Shown piece by piece: positions 15,677 to 26,025 of a DNA stretch of 64,000 nucleotides. A program made the position numbers and the translations under genes. Below the pieces are notes generated by a model. The model ran no database searches. It saw nothing but the letters and a program-made list of their open reading frames with translations, and was not told where the DNA came from. This DNA comes from Akkermansia muciniphila (GTDB lineage: Bacteria; Verrucomicrobiota; Verrucomicrobiia; Limisphaerales; SXTU01), in the NCBI GenBank assembly GCA_945874145.1, contig CAMCFN010000008.1, positions 25,605-89,604 of the forward strand. The letters are read 5' to 3'. The number at the start of each line of letters is the position of its first letter. Position 1 is the first letter of the stretch.

Positions 15677-17440
15677 ATGCCCACGCCCGCAATCTGTGCC
15701 CGCCGCCGGTTCTGCGCTCCGGCTGCGTGGCTCATGTTGGCCGCACTGGTGCTGGTCGCGAGCAGACTGACTGGACAGAGTCAGCACCTCGAACTTCCGC
15801 CCCGCCCCGCTGACGCACCGGGCGGCCGCGCCCTCGTGGAAGCGCTCTCCAGCATGGGGCCCGAAGCCCGCGAGGCCCGCATTGTGACCGAAGTGCTGCG
15901 CGGCAATGTGCCGGACTTCCTGCGCCGCCTCGTGCCGGTGAAGCTGACTCACGCGGTGGCTGGCCAGCCGCGCACGGTCACCGTCTTCGTCACGCCGGAC
16001 TACCTGGCGGTCGGCAGCGACGCCGACTACTTCCTCACCCCGCTCACGCCCGCCGCTGCGCAGCGCATCGCGGGAGCAACCGACTGCCGGTTACCCACGC
16101 GGCGGATCGTGGACGCGATTCATGCCGCCGCCCCGCTCAAGCTTTCGCCGCAGCCGATTCCACCGAGCAAGGAAATGGTCACGCTCCCGGTCTTCGCGCG
16201 GCACAACGAACTTGTTTGGGGACAACGCCAAGCGCTCCTCGCGGAGCATCCGCTGGGCACACTTGTCGCTGGGCCGAAGAAGGACGTGGTGCTCACGCCG
16301 CAACTCGACGCCAAGCCCGGCAAGGCCGCCATCTATGGCTGGCACCGCCCGAATGGCGTCGCGATTCAACCGCTCTATCTCGGCCACGCGGACTCGTGGG
16401 TGGACTACAGCCACGGCGTCCGGCTCGTGTATCAAACCGCAAAGCTGGACGGCGTGGACAAGGCCGTGGCGGAGCTTCTGGCTGACGCAAAGTTGAGCGC
16501 GTTGTTGAGCGACGAAGGCCCGCTCCGTGCCGAGTGGCGCGCCAGTCCACACTTCGGCGAGCAGGTGATGGATCTCCGGCTGGAGCCCAGCGTGCGCGTC
16601 CACCTCAACGCCCCTTCGCCCACCCTTCTGGCCGCCTGCGCAAGACTACAGCTCGTCCTCTACGCGCTGCCCAATGGCAACACCATCGAGCAAACCGTTG
16701 GCAAGCAGCTTCAGCCCGGTGACGATTGGCGCTTCGACATCCAGCACATCGGCGCGCAGACCCGCTGGCTGCGCGAACGCGAGACGAACGCGGCGCTTGT
16801 GGTCGCCTATTTCGAGGCGGACGGCCTGAGCTGGCCGGCGTGGAAGCGGAAGCACGGAACGGACAAGCTGGGCGGCTTCGTGGAGCGGGTGCGCGCGTTG
16901 TTCCCGGGCCATGCAGTCACGCTCACGCTCAATGGGCACAGTGGTGGCGGTAGTTTTATCTTCGGCTACTTGGACAGCCACGAACGCATCCCGGCGTTCG
17001 TGGGGCGCATCGCATTTCTTGACAGCAACTACGGCTACGACGACGCCAAGCAGCACGCGAACAAGCTCCTTGGCTGGCTGAAAGACTCACCACGAAACCA
17101 GCTCTGCGTGCTCGCGTATCACGACGCCATCGCCTTGCTGAACGGCAAAACCTTCGTGAGCGAGGCAGGTGGAACGTGGGGCCGCAGCCACGCGATGAAA
17201 GCGGACTTCGCGAAGTCGCTGCCGTTCGAGTCCACGACGAAGGATGGCTTGCAGGCGCACACGGCGCTTGGCGGGCGCGTGAAGTTTTTTCTGAAGGAGA
17301 ATCCGGAGCGGAAGATTCTGCACACGGTGCAGGTGGAGCGGAATGGCTTCATCCATTCGCTGCTCACCGGCACGGCGGCGGAAGCGCGCGGCTACGACTA
17401 TCTTGGCGCGCGGGTTTACGATGGCTTCCGCGCGCCGTGA
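15677..17440 (+). CDS. exported alpha/beta-hydrolase-like protein, unknown function
   Basis: A 587-residue protein with an N-terminal hydrophobic segment (about residues 15-33). The middle (residues about 135-260) contains CRLPTRRIVDAIHAAAP, KAAIYGWHRPNG and ADSWVDYSHGVRLVY, a block I associate with uncharacterised PVC proteins. The C-terminal half has LNGHSGGGSF, with GHSGG at 420-424 as a possible nucleophile elbow of the GxSxG type. It could be an exported peptidase or esterase; the family name is not certain and the acid/His partners were not assigned. It stands alone, divergent from the Gfo/Idh gene. Confidence 0.7.
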   Translation: MPTPAICARRRFCAPAAWLMLAALVLVASRLTGQSQHLELPPRPADAPGGRALVEALSSMGPEAREARIVTEVLRGNVPDFLRRLVPVKLTHAVAGQPRTVTVFVTPDYLAVGSDADYFLTPLTPAAAQRIAGATDCRLPTRRIVDAIHAAAPLKLSPQPIPPSKEMVTLPVFARHNELVWGQRQALLAEHPLGTLVAGPKKDVVLTPQLDAKPGKAAIYGWHRPNGVAIQPLYLGHADSWVDYSHGVRLVYQTAKLDGVDKAVAELLADAKLSALLSDEGPLRAEWRASPHFGEQVMDLRLEPSVRVHLNAPSPTLLAACARLQLVLYALPNGNTIEQTVGKQLQPGDDWRFDIQHIGAQTRWLRERETNAALVVAYFEADGLSWPAWKRKHGTDKLGGFVERVRALFPGHAVTLTLNGHSGGGSFIFGYLDSHERIPAFVGRIAFLDSNYGYDDAKQHANKLLGWLKDSPRNQLCVLAYHDAIALLNGKTFVSEAGGTWGRSHAMKADFAKSLPFESTTKDGLQAHTALGGRVKFFLKENPERKILHTVQVERNGFIHSLLTGTAAEARGYDYLGARVYDGFRAP

Positions 17441-17443
17441 GGC

Positions 17444-17752
17444 TCACGCGGGCTGAAGCACGCGGAGTGTCACACCCTTGACGAATGCCTTCACCTTCAC
17501 GCGGTAGTCCGCCATGTGCGGGGCTTTGAGATGGGCCTCCAACGCAGCGACATCCGCCCATTTCTCGATGACCATCACGGCGTCGTCGCCGAGTTGGCTC
17601 TGCACGGGGATGCTGGTCGGGCAATTTACGGCCGGTCCGTATTCAAGACAGCCGTGCTCGGCGAGCACCAGCGGCACGAGTGCGTGAAACTCCCGGAGGA
17701 ACGCATCGCGCTGGCCAGGCTGGACTTCAATGGTCGCAAGGACATGAATCAT
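17444..17752 (-). CDS. antibiotic-biosynthesis monooxygenase-fold (ABM) protein
   Basis: A 102-residue ferredoxin-like-fold protein: MIHVLATIEVQPGQRDAFL, the conserved E-x-G-CLEY segment, then VMVIEKWADVAALEAHL and a C-terminal helix and strand. Small dimeric ABM proteins such as YgiN act as quinol monooxygenases or remain uncharacterised. The start at 17752 is chosen from family length; the longer frame to 17920 has no similarity upstream. It ends 3 bp from the convergent gene at 17440. A specific function cannot be assigned. Confidence 0.8.
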   Translation of the reverse strand: MIHVLATIEVQPGQRDAFLREFHALVPLVLAEHGCLEYGPAVNCPTSIPVQSQLGDDAVMVIEKWADVAALEAHLKAPHMADYRVKVKAFVKGVTLRVLQPA

Positions 17753-17910
17753 CTGCGTATGAGCAGGGTTGGGCGGCTGGCAGTCAAGCCGTTCTCCACT
17801 CAAGACAGAAAAGCGGGCGGATCTCCGGGGCAGAGTCGGTAGTCTCACCTTTCCTCCCGCTGACCGGGGCTGGACGGGCGAGCAGCTTTGCCAGAGAATC
17901 ACCCACGCAC

Positions 17911-19275
17911 ATGACCGCAACTCCCAGCGAGGCCGGGGCTCCGCGCGTTCTCCTTGTGGATGACGACGCCGGGCAACGCAGCCTGTTGCAGACTTTTCTG
18001 AGTCGCAACGGGTTCAAACCGCTGGTGGCCGACTCCGGCGAGGCCGCCCTGCAAATACTGCGGACAACTCCGGTGAGCATGATGATCTCGGATGTGCGCA
18101 TGCCCGGCATGTCCGGCCTGGAAACGCTCCGGCAAGCCCGCCAATTTCACGCCCAACTGCCGGTCCTGCTGGTGACCGCGTATGCCGACATCCGCGAAGC
18201 CGTCGAGGCTATGCAGGACGGCGCGGTCAATTATCTGGCCAAGCCCATTGATCTCGACGAACTCCTCCAAACTGTCCGCAACGTCACCGGGCAGCCCAAA
18301 ATGGCTGCCTCGACGGAGGACGAGACCCCGGCCTTGCCGGAGCATGTGGTCGCCCAAAGTCCCTTGATGCGGGCCCTCTTCCGGGACGTCGCGCTCATCG
18401 CCCGTTCGGAGAGCCGCGTGCTCATCACCGGCGAGAGCGGCGTCGGCAAGGAGGTGCTGGCTGATTTGCTCCACGCCTGGAGCCCGCGCGCGGGCGGGCC
18501 GCTGGTGAAGGTCAACTGTGCGGCGATTCCCGAGACGCTGCTGGAGAGCGAACTGTTCGGCCATGAGAAGGGCTCTTTCACCGGGGCTCACCAACAGCGC
18601 GCCGGCTGCTTTGAGCAGGCGCATGGCGGGACCATCTTTCTGGATGAAATCAGCGAGATGACGCCTCAGCTGCAGGCCAAGCTGCTGCGCGTCACGCAGG
18701 AAGGACGCTTTCGCCGCATCGGGGCGGTGCGGGAGCAGCAGACCGATGCCCGCCTGCTGGCGGCCACGAACCGCAATTTGGAGGCGCTCATCAAGGAGGG
18801 GCGCTTCCGCGAGGATCTCTTCTACCGGCTCGCCGTCGTCGAGTTGAACGTGCCGGCCTTGCGCGAGCGGCCGGAGGACATCCTGCCGCTGGCGGCGCGG
18901 TTTTTTGCGCAGTTCGGCGGCGACAAGGCGCGGTTCACTCCCGCTGTAACCGCGTGTCTGCAACGCTATGGCTGGCCGGGGAACGTGCGGGAGTTTCGCA
19001 ATGCCATGGAACGGGCCGCGCTGCTTTCCCGGGGGGGCGTGGTCTTGCCGGAACACCTGCCCACCCGGGTGCGCAGTGGAGAGGACCCCGTCCCGGCCCT
19101 GACCCACACCGATCTCCAGCGCATGGAGGAAATCGAGCGGGAGGCCATCTTGCAGACGTTGAAGCGCCATGACTTCAACCGCACCGAGACCGCCAAAACC
19201 CTGGCCATCAGCCGCCGCGCTTTGACCTACAAGCTGCAACGCCTGCGGGAGCTGGGTTTCCCGGTCGATCCCTGA
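17911..19275 (+). CDS. NtrC-family sigma-54 response regulator
   Basis: A 454-residue three-domain activator. The receiver has the phosphoacceptor Asp61 (ISDVRMPGM) and Lys111 (YLAKPID). The AAA+ domain has Walker A GESGVGKE (about 174-181), the sigma-54 contact loop GSFTGA (Ser in place of the usual Ala) and the arginine-finger region. A C-terminal Fis-type helix-turn-helix (NRTETAKTLAISRRALTYKL) binds DNA. It would activate sigma-54 promoters after phosphorylation. No histidine kinase is encoded nearby, so its signal is unknown. The start at 17911 gives the standard domain boundary. Confidence 0.93.
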   Translation: MTATPSEAGAPRVLLVDDDAGQRSLLQTFLSRNGFKPLVADSGEAALQILRTTPVSMMISDVRMPGMSGLETLRQARQFHAQLPVLLVTAYADIREAVEAMQDGAVNYLAKPIDLDELLQTVRNVTGQPKMAASTEDETPALPEHVVAQSPLMRALFRDVALIARSESRVLITGESGVGKEVLADLLHAWSPRAGGPLVKVNCAAIPETLLESELFGHEKGSFTGAHQQRAGCFEQAHGGTIFLDEISEMTPQLQAKLLRVTQEGRFRRIGAVREQQTDARLLAATNRNLEALIKEGRFREDLFYRLAVVELNVPALRERPEDILPLAARFFAQFGGDKARFTPAVTACLQRYGWPGNVREFRNAMERAALLSRGGVVLPEHLPTRVRSGEDPVPALTHTDLQRMEEIEREAILQTLKRHDFNRTETAKTLAISRRALTYKLQRLRELGFPVDP

Positions 19276-19327
19276 GCTGGCCGCTCCCTGCATTGACGCC
19301 TCGTCGGTCCGCCGCCATATTCGCGGG

Positions 19328-20122
19328 GTGAAGTTCGACATTTCGCGCCTGCTGGATGCTTGGGAATACAAACCCGGGCAGGTGCAGGTCCGCTTGCTGA
19401 AGGGAAAGGATGGCACCCACAGGCTCCAATTGCGGCTCGATCTGGGGATTTTGCAGATGAATGTCGAGGGGCGGCCGGACGGCAAACGGCCGCTGGGGCA
19501 CGAATCGGTTTACCACCATTTCGTCAGCCAGTTGGAAAAGCACCGGGCGGCCCACGGGGGCAGCGACGAAGAGTTTGTCCTGACCCCCGATGACTGTTCG
19601 CGCCTTCAGCAGGAGGCCATCCAGTATCACCACCGCTACATCTGCTTCTACCAGCTTGGCGATTACGCGGCGGTTATTCGCGATGCCGACCGGAACATCG
19701 AGGTCTTCGATTTCGTGGACGAATTCGCTGAGACCGACGAGATGTCCTGGGCGTTGCAACAGTTTCGCCCGCAGCTCCTGCTCATGCTGACCCGGGCCAA
19801 GGGTATGACCGGCTTGGAGAAGAAGGAGTTTGCCGCCGCCGCCCGCGAGGTGGAAAACGGCATCGCCGCCCTGCGGGAGTTTTACACCGCCTTCGAGCGA
19901 CCCGACCTGGCCGAGCAGTCCGGGGAGATTCATTCGCTGGAGCAATGGCTGGAAAACCTCCGCAACAACCGCGAGCGACGCGAGGAGAAGCCGGAAGGGG
20001 AACCGCTGCAACTCACCGAACGGCAAAAGCTGGAGCGGGCCTTGCAGGACGCGGTCTCGCGTGAAGACTACGAGCAGGCGGCGCGCGTGCGCGACGCGCT
20101 GAAGAATTTGAAGGCCCCCTGA
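19328..20122 (+). CDS. UVR-motif protein, unknown function
   Basis: A 264-residue protein starting with GTG. The last 35 residues form a UvrB/UvrC-type UVR motif (LERALQDAVSREDYEQAARV) as found in UvrB, UvrC and McsA, where it mediates protein-protein contact. The rest is helical with charged, Leu-rich stretches, including EEFVLTPDDCSRLQQEAIQY and DRNIEVFDFVDEFAE, and has no recognised catalytic motif. Similar UVR proteins occur in PVC genomes. It could be an adaptor; this is inference. It follows the NtrC regulator by 52 bp. Confidence 0.7.
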   Translation: MKFDISRLLDAWEYKPGQVQVRLLKGKDGTHRLQLRLDLGILQMNVEGRPDGKRPLGHESVYHHFVSQLEKHRAAHGGSDEEFVLTPDDCSRLQQEAIQYHHRYICFYQLGDYAAVIRDADRNIEVFDFVDEFAETDEMSWALQQFRPQLLLMLTRAKGMTGLEKKEFAAAAREVENGIAALREFYTAFERPDLAEQSGEIHSLEQWLENLRNNRERREEKPEGEPLQLTERQKLERALQDAVSREDYEQAARVRDALKNLKAP

Positions 20123-20148
20123 AGTGCGGGGAGGGCCGCGTTTGGAAT

Positions 20149-20409
20149 ATGCCCTTCACCAGTGTCATCAAATTGCCCGCAGCAGATGGAAGCGCACATG
20201 CGTGTCCATGCTGCGGACAAAAAACCCTGCGAGAACGGGGAGGTTTTGAAATGTGCGGCGTGTGTGAGTGGGAGGATGACGGCCAGGATGACCACGACGC
20301 AGATGTTGTTCGCGGTGGTCCAAACGCCGACTTGAGTTTGACTGTGGCCCGAAAGCGATTTCGGCTGGGCCTCACGGAGAACAAACGCGGAATTCTTCCC
20401 CTACCATGA
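20149..20409 (+). CDS. CPCC-family cysteine-rich protein
   Basis: An 86-residue protein with C19-P-C-C22 and a second pair C36-G-V-C39 followed by EWEDDGQDD, the signature of the CPCC domain (putative zinc ribbon). Such proteins are small and uncharacterised. The composition is more AT-rich than its neighbours. Its TGA overlaps the ATG of the M48 peptidase gene by 4 bp (ATGA), so the two are translationally coupled, though no functional link is known. Confidence 0.8.
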   Translation: MPFTSVIKLPAADGSAHACPCCGQKTLRERGGFEMCGVCEWEDDGQDDHDADVVRGGPNADLSLTVARKRFRLGLTENKRGILPLP

Positions 20410-21176
20410 AAAGACACCTCGCATTTGTCCTGTTGTCGCTGCTGTTCACCGGCTGCCTCACCGTCCCCGAGACAGGCCGGAAACAAGTCATGCTCATCTC
20501 CTCCCAGCAGGAAATGCAGCTCGGCTTCAGCGCCTTCCAGCAGATGAAGAAAGAGACCCCCGTGAGCCGCGATGCCGCCATCAGCGCCATGGTCCAGCGG
20601 GTCGGCCGCCGCATCGCCGCCGTGGCGGAACTGCCCGGCGCGCAGTGGGAATTCATCGTCTTCGACAGCAAGGAGGCCAACGCCTTCTGCCTGCCCGGCG
20701 GCAAGGTGGGCATCTACACCGGCATCCTGCCCATCACCAAGGACGAGGCCGGCCTGGCCACCGTCATCGGCCACGAAATCGCGCACGCCGTGGCGCGGCA
20801 CGGCGCGGAGCGGATGAGCGAAGGGCTCCTGCTGCAAACCGGCGGTGGACTGCTCGGCGCAGGGCTGGCCAATTCCGACCCGCGCACCCGCGTGCTGGTG
20901 CTCACGGCTTATGGACTCGGGGCCAAGGTGGGCCGGGAACTGCCGCATAGCCGGGCGCAGGAATCCGAGGCGGATCGCATCGGGCTGATTTACATGGCCC
21001 GCGCCGGCTACGATCCCGAGGCCGCCGTTGCTTTCTGGCAACGCTTTGGGGAGCACAACCGCCAGCAGGGCGGCGGCACGCCGGAATTTCTCCGCACCCA
21101 CCCGCTGGACACGGTGCGCGTCCAGCAGCTCCAGCAATGGATGCCGGAGGCCAAGGCTAACTACCGCCCGCAGTAG
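20406..21176 (+). CDS. M48-family metallopeptidase lipoprotein
   Basis: A 256-residue membrane-anchored zinc peptidase of the Oma1/LoiP/YcaL type. The lipobox is LLFTGC (Cys17), the zinc-binding HEIAH is at 123-127 and the third ligand lies in QESEADRIG (about 180). It lacks the transmembrane array of HtpX and the TPR tail of BepA. LoiP-type proteins act in outer-membrane protein quality control. It overlaps the upstream CPCC gene by 4 bp. A palindromic repeat lies in the spacer before the convergent oxidase gene. Confidence 0.9.
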   Translation: MKRHLAFVLLSLLFTGCLTVPETGRKQVMLISSQQEMQLGFSAFQQMKKETPVSRDAAISAMVQRVGRRIAAVAELPGAQWEFIVFDSKEANAFCLPGGKVGIYTGILPITKDEAGLATVIGHEIAHAVARHGAERMSEGLLLQTGGGLLGAGLANSDPRTRVLVLTAYGLGAKVGRELPHSRAQESEADRIGLIYMARAGYDPEAAVAFWQRFGEHNRQQGGGTPEFLRTHPLDTVRVQQLQQWMPEAKANYRPQ

Positions 21177-21229
21177 GGGAAAAGCAGTCCCAAATTCCGA
21201 AGTGAAACGCCTGCCGCCCGGGCGGAGCG

Positions 21230-21245
21230 CGGCCTTCAGGCCGCA
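21230..21245. repeat. GCGGCCTTCAGGCCGC palindrome, copy 1
   Basis: A 16-bp near-perfect palindrome in the 154-bp spacer between two convergent genes. The identical 16-mer, also preceded by GCGC-type context, occurs at 54081-54096. It could fold into a short hairpin in RNA. Confidence 0.6.
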
Positions 21246-21330
21246 GAAACGTGCGTGGAACAATGGACTTCCAGTCGCACTTTGCCTGCCCAGCCTGCTC
21301 GGTGTGAACGCCGCGCGCCGGGACATTTGA

Positions 21331-22710
<1,380 letters not shown>

Positions 22711-22837
22711 GCGGCGGGCATTAAGATCAGGATTAACCGGAAGCGCAAGCGGGAGGCGCGGTGACAGGACAGCGCGGGCCGTCTTGCTGTGGTGCGAGGT
22801 GAAAGCGAAGTCGCACCGCACCGCCACGCTCCGCGCC

Positions 22838-23059
22838 TCATTCCGCCGTTCCACCATCGCGAATCAATTCCAATGCCGTTGCCGCGTCCACGTCCGGCAC
22901 CTGCACGCGGATGCCGCCGGCCGCGAGCGCATAGCCGTCCATGCTCAGGGCAGCCAGCTCGTCGGCAACGAACGCACGCAGTCCGGCAGCTTCCAGCAGC
23001 GAGCGAATGAGCTGGGCCTCGGCCGGGTTGAAGGCAGTGAAGACAGTGACAAGTTGCAT
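22838..23059 (-). CDS. DUF2007-family small protein
   Basis: A 73-residue protein beginning MQLVTVFTAFNPAEAQLIRS, with the GLRAFVADE and VPDVDAATALELI segments of DUF2007, a ferredoxin-like fold proposed as a signal-transduction module. It lies 3 bp downstream of the PIN-TRAM gene and upstream of the FAD oxidase on the same strand. Its function is unknown. Confidence 0.75.
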   Translation of the reverse strand: MQLVTVFTAFNPAEAQLIRSLLEAAGLRAFVADELAALSMDGYALAAGGIRVQVPDVDAATALELIRDGGTAE

Positions 23060-23062
23060 GCC

Positions 23063-24097
23063 TCAGGCCGCCGGGGCGGGATTGGTTCCCGGCACGACCT
23101 TGGGGTCGGCAAAGACCATCGTGCCCGTGGCGCTTTGCAACAGGCTGATGACCTGCACCTCAATCTGCTGACCCACGAACTTTTGCGCGTGGTTCACCAC
23201 CACCATCGTCCCGTCGCTCAAGTAGCCGATGCCCTGGGTCCGGTCCTTGCCCTCGCGGGCGATTTTCAGGTTGAAGACCTCGCCGGGCAGGATCACCGGT
23301 TTCAGGGCGGCGGCCAGCTCGTTCAAGTTGACGTGCTTGACGGATTGAAGCTCGGCGATTTTGCCTAGGTTGTGGTCATTGCTGTAAATGCAGGCGCTGA
23401 GGACTTGGGCCAAGCGGATCAGCTTGGTGTCCGTCTCCTTCTCCTCGGGAAAATCGGCGTCGTGAATCTTCACCTCGTTCACCTTGTTACGCTGGAGGCG
23501 GGCGAGCATGTCCAGGCCGCGGCGGCCCCGCGCCCGGCGCAGCGGGTCGGCGGAGTCGGCGACCAACTGGAGCTCCTTGAGCACGAACCGGGGCACCACG
23601 ACGATGCCTTCCACAAAGCGCGCCTCAATGAGGTCGGCAATCCGGCCATCAATGATGACGCTGGTGTCGAGCAGCAGCAGGTTCTCGGGTCGATTCTCGC
23701 GGGCGAACTTCACGTAGGGGATGATGAGGGAGAAATCCTCCTTGTTGCTGCGCATCGCCATGATCATGCCGATGTAGCCAAAGCTGATGAACAAGGCCAT
23801 GCGCACCAAGGCGCGCGTGACTTCGTCCTCCTTGTCCACCCACATGAAGATCCCGGAGTTGTCGAACATCCACGCGACCAAGGTGCCCAGCAGCAGCCCG
23901 AACGTGGCCGCCGAGAAGGCCCGGAGGGAAAAGCCCTTCAGCATCTCGTCGAGCGCGATGAGGACCCCGCCGAGGCCAAAGCCGAGAAGGGTCCAGAAGC
24001 GACCCGCATCCAGCAGCTCCGGCCGGACCTGGCTCACGGCGAAGCCGCCGAGGGTGCAGAGGAACAAGAACAGGATTCGGATGGCCCAGATAGTCAT
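23063..24097 (-). CDS. PIN-TRAM membrane protein (YacL-like)
   Basis: A 344-residue integral membrane protein. About four N-terminal membrane segments (residues 5-25, 35-52, 63-78 and 97-116) are followed by a PIN nuclease domain that opens LLLLDTSVIIDGRIADL (Asp144) and a C-terminal TRAM domain (about 285-340). The architecture matches Bacillus YacL. PIN domains cut RNA and TRAM domains bind it, so membrane-tethered RNA processing is likely but unproven. It sits 16 bp downstream of mlaD and 3 bp upstream of DUF2007. Confidence 0.9.
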   Translation of the reverse strand: MTIWAIRILFLFLCTLGGFAVSQVRPELLDAGRFWTLLGFGLGGVLIALDEMLKGFSLRAFSAATFGLLLGTLVAWMFDNSGIFMWVDKEDEVTRALVRMALFISFGYIGMIMAMRSNKEDFSLIIPYVKFARENRPENLLLLDTSVIIDGRIADLIEARFVEGIVVVPRFVLKELQLVADSADPLRRARGRRGLDMLARLQRNKVNEVKIHDADFPEEKETDTKLIRLAQVLSACIYSNDHNLGKIAELQSVKHVNLNELAAALKPVILPGEVFNLKIAREGKDRTQGIGYLSDGTMVVVNHAQKFVGQQIEVQVISLLQSATGTMVFADPKVVPGTNPAPAA

Positions 24098-24113
24098 GAT
24101 GACTCGAGATCGG

Positions 24114-25277
24114 TCAGCGGGGCTGGGACTTCTGGCGCGGACTGAGCAGCGGCTGCGTCGGCGCGCTGTTCGTCGGCTTGGGCGGCTTGGGTTTGTAGAA
24201 CAGGCCGTGCGCGTTGAGGTTGCTCAACAGCAGCGCTCCATTGCCTGCAAACACGCGGCCATCCCCGAGGAAGCTGTTCAAGTTGGTCATCACCAGATGT
24301 GCGTCCACGGCGAGGGAGTTGACGTTTGAGAGGGTGCTGTTGACCTGCCCACTGATGGCCGGCAAGTCAGTGGAGAGCTGCTTGAAATTGCGGGCCATGG
24401 CCTCATCCCGGAGCAGTGCGCCCACCAAGCCACGACCGGCGTTAACCTCACCCAGAAGGTTTGTCACCTGACCTGAAGCGGTTTCTAGGTTGCGCACGGC
24501 GGCTTGGATAGCTGGGCGGTTGCTTCCCACGGTGTCTTGAAGGTCTGCGCCGACCCTATTGAGCTGCTCCGAGAACCGCAACACATTGCTCACTGCCACC
24601 TGGATGGGGATGACATTGGTGGCCAGCAGCGCATCCACGCGGTCCAGCGCCCCGATGGCCTTGTTCTCCAGCACCAGCGCGCGGTCGGTGACCGCCCGGG
24701 TCTGGTCCGCCACCACGCGCAGGCTGCCTACCATCGCCGCGAAGTTGGTGAGCGTCTGCTCGGTGAGCAAGGTCTTGTTCACGCGGTCCACTGAGAGGTC
24801 CACCTTCTGCGCCATCTGATCGAGCCGCTGGATCAGCCCGAGCGCGTCGCGGGCGGCGTCCTGGATGTTGAAGGGCGCCCGGCACTCGCGCAGGGCGGAA
24901 CCGTCCTTGGGCAAAGGCGGCAGGACATTTTGCGTCGGGGCGATGGAGACGAACTGGTCGCCAAGAAAGCCCTGCGCCTCGATGTTGAAGACGGCGTCGC
25001 CGGGAATGCTCCGCTGCTTCTCGATGCGGAGAAAAATGATGACGGACTTGCTGTCCGGGGAGAGTTCAACGTGGCTGACGTTGCCAATCGTCACCCCCGC
25101 CAGCAGCACGGCGGCCTTCTCCTTGATGCCACCGACGTTCGTGGTCTTGAGCCGCACGACATAGGTCGGCTTGATCAGCGACAAACCCTTCGAGAAGTTC
25201 AGAACAAGCAGTGCCATGAGCACGAGGCCCACGGCGACAAACCCGCCCACTTTCCATTCAACGCGCGACTGGCTCAT
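24114..25277 (-). CDS. mlaD: MCE-domain lipid transport protein MlaD
   Basis: A 387-residue substrate-binding component of an Mla-type phospholipid transporter. One N-terminal membrane helix (about residues 10-28) anchors a single MCE domain (about 38-115, with GGIKEKAAVLLAGVTIG and QGFLGDQFVSI). The remaining 270 residues are predicted helical and would form the needle or coil seen in longer MCE proteins. It is one base pair downstream of mlaF, whose last codons contain AAGGAG as a good ribosome-binding site. MlaB and MlaC are not encoded nearby. Confidence 0.9.
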   Translation of the reverse strand: MSQSRVEWKVGGFVAVGLVLMALLVLNFSKGLSLIKPTYVVRLKTTNVGGIKEKAAVLLAGVTIGNVSHVELSPDSKSVIIFLRIEKQRSIPGDAVFNIEAQGFLGDQFVSIAPTQNVLPPLPKDGSALRECRAPFNIQDAARDALGLIQRLDQMAQKVDLSVDRVNKTLLTEQTLTNFAAMVGSLRVVADQTRAVTDRALVLENKAIGALDRVDALLATNVIPIQVAVSNVLRFSEQLNRVGADLQDTVGSNRPAIQAAVRNLETASGQVTNLLGEVNAGRGLVGALLRDEAMARNFKQLSTDLPAISGQVNSTLSNVNSLAVDAHLVMTNLNSFLGDGRVFAGNGALLLSNLNAHGLFYKPKPPKPTNSAPTQPLLSPRQKSQPR

Positions 25278-25278
25278 A

Positions 25279-26025
25279 TCAAAACGTGTGCTCCTTTTCG
25301 TCCGAGATACCCCGCACGAACCGGCTCACCACCGGGTCGGCCGAACTCATCATTTCCTGCGGTGTGCCGGTGGCGTAGATGCGGCCCTCATGCAACATCG
25401 CCACGCGCCGGCCCACGGTCTGCATGCTCCGCATGTCGTGCGTGACCACGATGGACGTGACCCGCAGGCGGTTGCACACCCGCAGGATCAGCTTGTCGAT
25501 GCTGTCCGCCACCACCGGATCCAGTCCCGTGGTCGGCTCGTCGTAGAAGATGACTTCGGGCCGGTAAATGATGGCGCGGGCGAGACCGACCCGCTTGCGC
25601 ATGCCGCCGGACAGCTCCGCGGGCTTCTTCTTCTGCGTGCCGGGCAGGTCCACCATCTCCAACGCCTCGGCCACCCGGCGGGTGATCTCCTCCGGCGTAT
25701 GGTTGCGCTCCCGCGCTAGGACGAAGGCGATGTTTTCCTCCACGGTCAACGAATCGAAGAGCGCGGCACTCTGGAACAGCATCCCAAACTTGCGTCGCAC
25801 CCCAAGCAGTTCGCGCTCGTCCAGTTGCGCGATGTCCTGCCCTTCCACCAGCACCTGCCCGGAGTCGGGATGCGTGAGGCCGACGAGATGCTTGAGCAGC
25901 ACGCTCTTGCCTCCTCCGCTGCGCCCGATGATCACGAGCGACTCGCCCTGCTCAATGGTCAGGTCCACCCCATCCAGCACCTGCTGGTCGCCAAAGCGTT
26001 TGCGCAGCTGGCGGACCTCGATCAT
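25279..26025 (-). CDS. mlaF: Mla-type ABC transporter ATPase
   Basis: A 248-residue ABC ATPase. Walker A GRSGGGKS is at 34-41, the signature is LSGGMRKRVG, and Walker B runs into EPTTGLDP. The C-terminal VTHDMRSMQTVGRRVAM has the H-loop. It is most like MlaF/Ttg2A, which powers phospholipid movement between the two membranes. The start overlaps the mlaE stop by 4 bp, and it is one base pair from mlaD, so E-F-D form a tight operon. Confidence 0.93.
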   Translation of the reverse strand: MIEVRQLRKRFGDQQVLDGVDLTIEQGESLVIIGRSGGGKSVLLKHLVGLTHPDSGQVLVEGQDIAQLDERELLGVRRKFGMLFQSAALFDSLTVEENIAFVLARERNHTPEEITRRVAEALEMVDLPGTQKKKPAELSGGMRKRVGLARAIIYRPEVIFYDEPTTGLDPVVADSIDKLILRVCNRLRVTSIVVTHDMRSMQTVGRRVAMLHEGRIYATGTPQEMMSSADPVVSRFVRGISDEKEHTF

